From the NCBI GenBank assembly GCA_013339895.1, contig JABACO010000021.1:7155174-7219173 (forward strand): a stretch of 64,000 nt of DNA, given 5' to 3'. The DNA comes from Ephydatia muelleri (taxonomy: Eukaryota; Porifera; Demospongiae; Spongillida; Spongillidae). The notes below the pieces were generated by a model that did no database searches, was not told the origin of the DNA, and saw only the letters and a program-made list of their open reading frames with translations. A program made the position numbers and the translations under genes. Positions 60,967-64,000 of the stretch are shown one piece after another (positions within the stretch are counted from its first letter, which is position 1; each line of letters begins with the position of its first letter).

Positions 60967-61747
60967 TTAACCTTTAATCTCCAGACGTCCTACGCGTAGG
61001 ACACATGTTAAAATTAATTTTTTGCAAATCCATATGAACAGAGAACAAACAAGAAACTCATTGTACTGTAGAAATGGTTAGCAATTCTGAATATACTGGT
61101 ACTTCCTTGCAATTCTTCAAACACTGTCAAATACAGTTAATACTGGATTGCCAATAGATACGTCTTTGGTATATCGTGAAGCAACTTCAAGTACCAACAA
61201 GTAATGTTGGAAAGATCAGAACGACGTGCAAAAGAAGGGGGATAGTACGACAGGTCTTTGGCACTAGGAAAATAAATAAGTAAATTATAGATTTGGAATT
61301 TGCTAGCTCCACAAGTGTACGAACAGTATGTATTTGTAAGTCGCATGTTTTGGAATAGCCAAGTGAATGGACAAAATCTTGAAAACGCACAGCGTGTTTT
61401 CAGTAAAAATGGCAAAACTGATTAGAGTTAGAACACTGCCATAGAATGTATTAAGTAGCACACACATCAAGCTTCAAAAAACATCCAATAAAAGTTATAC
61501 TTGTAATACTTTTTTCTGTGACAATTAAATTGTACACATAATGCATTTTTAAGAATCGCATCCTGTTTTGTGCATCGTGTAACCAAGGGTGTGATTAAAA
61601 AAATGGATTGTCAATTGTTAAATTAAGCATGATAGACACATCAAACAACAGTAGAGAAATGGATGACAAAACTTGCATTTCTTTTTATTATGAATTTTCA
61701 AATATTGGTCCTACGCGTAGGACTTGGCTCTGGAGATTAAAGGTTAA
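60967..61747. mobile_element. piggyBac-like MITE with TTAA target duplications
   Basis: Flanked on both sides by TTAA (60967-60970 and 61744-61747). Terminal inverted repeats of 15 bp, CCTTTAATCTCCAGA at 60971-60985 and its complement at 61729-61743. Just inside each end is the same perfect palindrome GTCCTACGCGTAGGAC (60987-61002 and 61708-61723). piggyBac-type transposons duplicate TTAA and often begin CCYTT. The 773-bp body encodes no transposase, so it is non-autonomous. Confidence 0.75.
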
Positions 61748-61891
61748 AGCTATCTGTGAAGTTTAAATGAAATGACTTGTATAAACATATAAGGGAGATA
61801 GTTCTTTTCCAACCTCTAGCCCTGGTGACCCCATTTGAGATCAAAGTATTTAAATAATAGGTTCTGTATGTGATGTATGGCTTCACTCACA

Positions 61892-61925
<34 letters not shown>

Positions 61926-62824
61926 TGGCATGCATGTGTGTGTGAATACTTACGTTGCTATTGAATTTTTTAGGGTTGGCTAAATCTGACAACTACAATG
62001 GAATTCGTGATACTTGGCCATAACATTTTTTGGGTTGCTTTAATGTTTACTTGATTGTTTAACATGATGCAATATTGAAAATCTATTGACACATGTTTTT
62101 GACTAATCATTTGTCAACAAGTACCGGAAATAAGGAAGTGTCACGTGACAAACACGCCTCTTGGTTTTGTTTTCAGTGTCCCCAGTCCAAAAAACAGATT
62201 TGTAGAATGTATCTCAGCTCGGCGGCAGCAGATCAACACAAACTTAGGAATATAAGACAAAAGCAAATCTATGCAGCGTTAGGCAGAGTCAGATTTCAAA
62301 CCCGGGAAATGCTTTTTGTTGTTTCGAGCAAGACACATTTATCTAGGACGAAAAGTGTTTAGAATGCCGTTCTGCACAGTGTACATTGTACGCCACAATA
62401 GATTGATAGTTATACAGAGGGATGGTGACTGCATCACAGGTACCAATATTAACAACGTAACTGTAAGTTTATCGTCAAAACTCTGGTTGCAAACTTTGAG
62501 GCTTAAAAAGCATCATTATATAAGTGACATTATTTTATCAGTGAAAGTTGTGGTACTATGGCTGAAGGCGGGAACGGCGAAAATGGTTTTTGTTTTTTTT
62601 CAGAACCAAACATCAACCAGCGAGCAAAGTTGAGGGTCACTTCCTGTACAGATCTCCGATTAATTTCTATGATGCAATAGTGTATACAGTGTTAAAAATT
62701 AATAAAGAATGTGTTCTTTACAACTGATTCTTTAATAAAGCATGTGATCTCCATTGGGTGTTCCTACTAGTGATCATCTAGCAAGACCTCTTCCCCTGTA
62801 CTTTCCCCACAATTCAGCCCATCT
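61748..62824. other. No gene recognised
   Basis: Holds a short (CA)n run at 61889-61925 and AT-rich DNA. Confidence 0.45.
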
Positions 62825-62860
62825 TCAAACCGTTCTGGGAGATACCAAAAACATCTCACT

Positions 62861-63004
62861 CACATTAGTTAGGGCATCAGTGGGAGACATTCCGTTAGAC
62901 ACCTCTATGTAGTACATCCGTAATGCAAGTGCTCTTGCATCACTATCAGATCGACACATTTGGCATGTGCACAGCGAGGGACTGCAATTCCTTGGTAGCA
63001 TATT
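62861..63004 (-). other. Possible partial exon with a CxCxxC motif
   Basis: The minus strand reads RNCSPSLCTCQMCRSDSDAR followed by ALALRMYYIEVSNGMSPTDA and LTN, ending at a good GTGAGT donor. No family recognised. It may belong to the same mobile-element remnant as the next feature. Confidence 0.25.
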
Positions 63005-63394
63005 CTGCGATACTAGCATTTGTCCTGCTCTTTCGCCTCTTTGTGAAACTTAAATCGCTACTGACCACCGTATTGAAGGTTGGTATTGAGGCACACCTCA
63101 TGAAAGAAGAGTTGAGTGAATGGAATGAATACAGCAAGCAAATCTTATACAGGATGGATATTGCACCAACTGGTGGAAACCGGGGAGCAGGCCAAAGAGG
63201 AGACCGGTGAATTATTCAACATCGTTATACTCATCATCATTACTGATAAATTCATAAGCACCAACATACAATGCATAGAATAATGACATTCAAGAAATAA
63301 TAAGAATAGAAAAAATAAGAATAATAATACACATCTGAACATCTGAACCACTTAAAATATGCAAGTTCCGGCAGACCTGCCCATCATTGATAGC

Positions 63395-63790
63395 TGCACC
63401 ACTTCTCCATTTGGTTCAAGAACCCTGTAGGCATAAATTTGTGGCCCTCAAAATGGCAAAAGATAGCCTGGCTCATATCCATCCTGCTACTTCTGGATAT
63501 GATCTTTTCCATTTGGTAGCAATTTTTTCAGCAAGGAGTTTGATGAAGCATCCCGACACATATATTGAACAACGCTACCGTTTGAGGCTGCCATACCCCT
63601 CTGATACTAAGATCAGCTATCAATGCAGGTACACCACATGCATCATTGGCTTCTTGTACTACAGGTTCCCATATTACCTCCTTGTACACAATTGATGCTA
63701 GGTCACCTATTGCGTCCCTGATTTCATTGTGACACTGGATCTCTAGTCCACCTTCCCTGCAGTCAAGTTCATGCTTCATTTCTTGACAGT
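63395..63790 (-). pseudogene. Fragment of a reverse-transcriptase-associated retroelement protein
   Basis: The minus strand reads KHELDCREGGLEIQCHNEIR, then GVPALIADLSIRGVWQPQT and ALFNICV. After an apparent internal deletion and a frame change it continues FIKLLAEKIATKWKRSYPEV and RLSFAILRATNLCLQGS, with in-frame stops. This string of motifs is the C-terminal region of a multicopy reverse-transcriptase protein family seen in sponge and cnidarian genomes (from memory). Clearly defective. Confidence 0.5.
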
Positions 63791-64000
63791 TACTACGACA
63801 CTGAAGCGTCTGTTTTTGTGGTTGGTGATTTCTCCTTATATCGACTGGAGTGTACCCGTTAATACTGGTTCAGTGTGTAGCAGCCTTTTCTTGACATGCA
63901 TTTTTGCAAAATGGGCTTGCCCAGGTTGTTAATCTTCCCACTTGTGGTAATAACTGTATTGACCTTGTGATGGTTTCTGATGTTGTCATGATGTTGGATG
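63791..64000. other. Window end, no gene recognised
   Basis: Continues upstream of the retroelement fragment on the minus strand; no clear motif. Confidence 0.4.

Overview
This is animal nuclear DNA, most likely from a sponge or another early-branching metazoan (inference). The genes are spliced with GT-AG introns, some only about 55 nt long. They encode animal proteins: a YAP co-activator, TNF-family ligands, a DAPK1-like ROCO protein with a death domain, ciliary CFAP300, Ragulator LAMTOR4 and nucleolar NOP16. No gene organisation here looks bacterial or viral. Introns and intergenic DNA are unusually rich in minisatellites and CA/TG or GA microsatellites.

Layout. Bases 1-15286 and 16287-32259 are near-identical copies (A and B) of one ~16 kb block, separated by exactly 1000 N. 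Each copy carries, all on the minus strand, part of an MFSD8-like transporter, a TNF ligand, a small unknown ORF and CFAP300. Copy A stops at the gap, while copy B runs on into YAP. Together with the reciprocal repeat-length differences this looks more like two haplotypes placed in tandem than a true duplication. YAP (minus, 37.06-32.71 kb) is interrupted by a second 1000-N gap. From 37.1 to 46.9 kb I see no convincing gene, but there are two strong foldback structures, a 35-G run and a 12-unit tandem array bounded by inverted repeats. From 47.07 to 53.08 kb lies a plus-strand ankyrin-Roc-COR-death gene. NOP16 and LAMTOR4 follow on the minus strand, only 102 bp apart, then a second TNF ligand (57.0-58.0 kb), a third 1000-N gap, and a transposon-rich tail (coiled-coil repeat gene remnant, a TTAA-flanked MITE, a retroelement fragment).

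How the genes relate. YAP and CFAP300 are direct neighbours on one strand here, and they are also neighbours on human 11q22 (in the other order), so this may be very old microsynteny. YAP keeps the TEAD-binding region, WW domains, two HxRxxS LATS-type sites and a DSGL degron-like motif. The two TNF genes share a 362-bp tract without a single difference inside otherwise diverged genes, which points to recent gene conversion. CFAP300 belongs to ciliary dynein arm biology, LAMTOR4 to lysosomal mTORC1 signalling, and NOP16 to ribosome biogenesis. Single-base frameshifts are spread over copy A, copy B and YAP, so base-level assembly errors should be suspected before calling pseudogenes.
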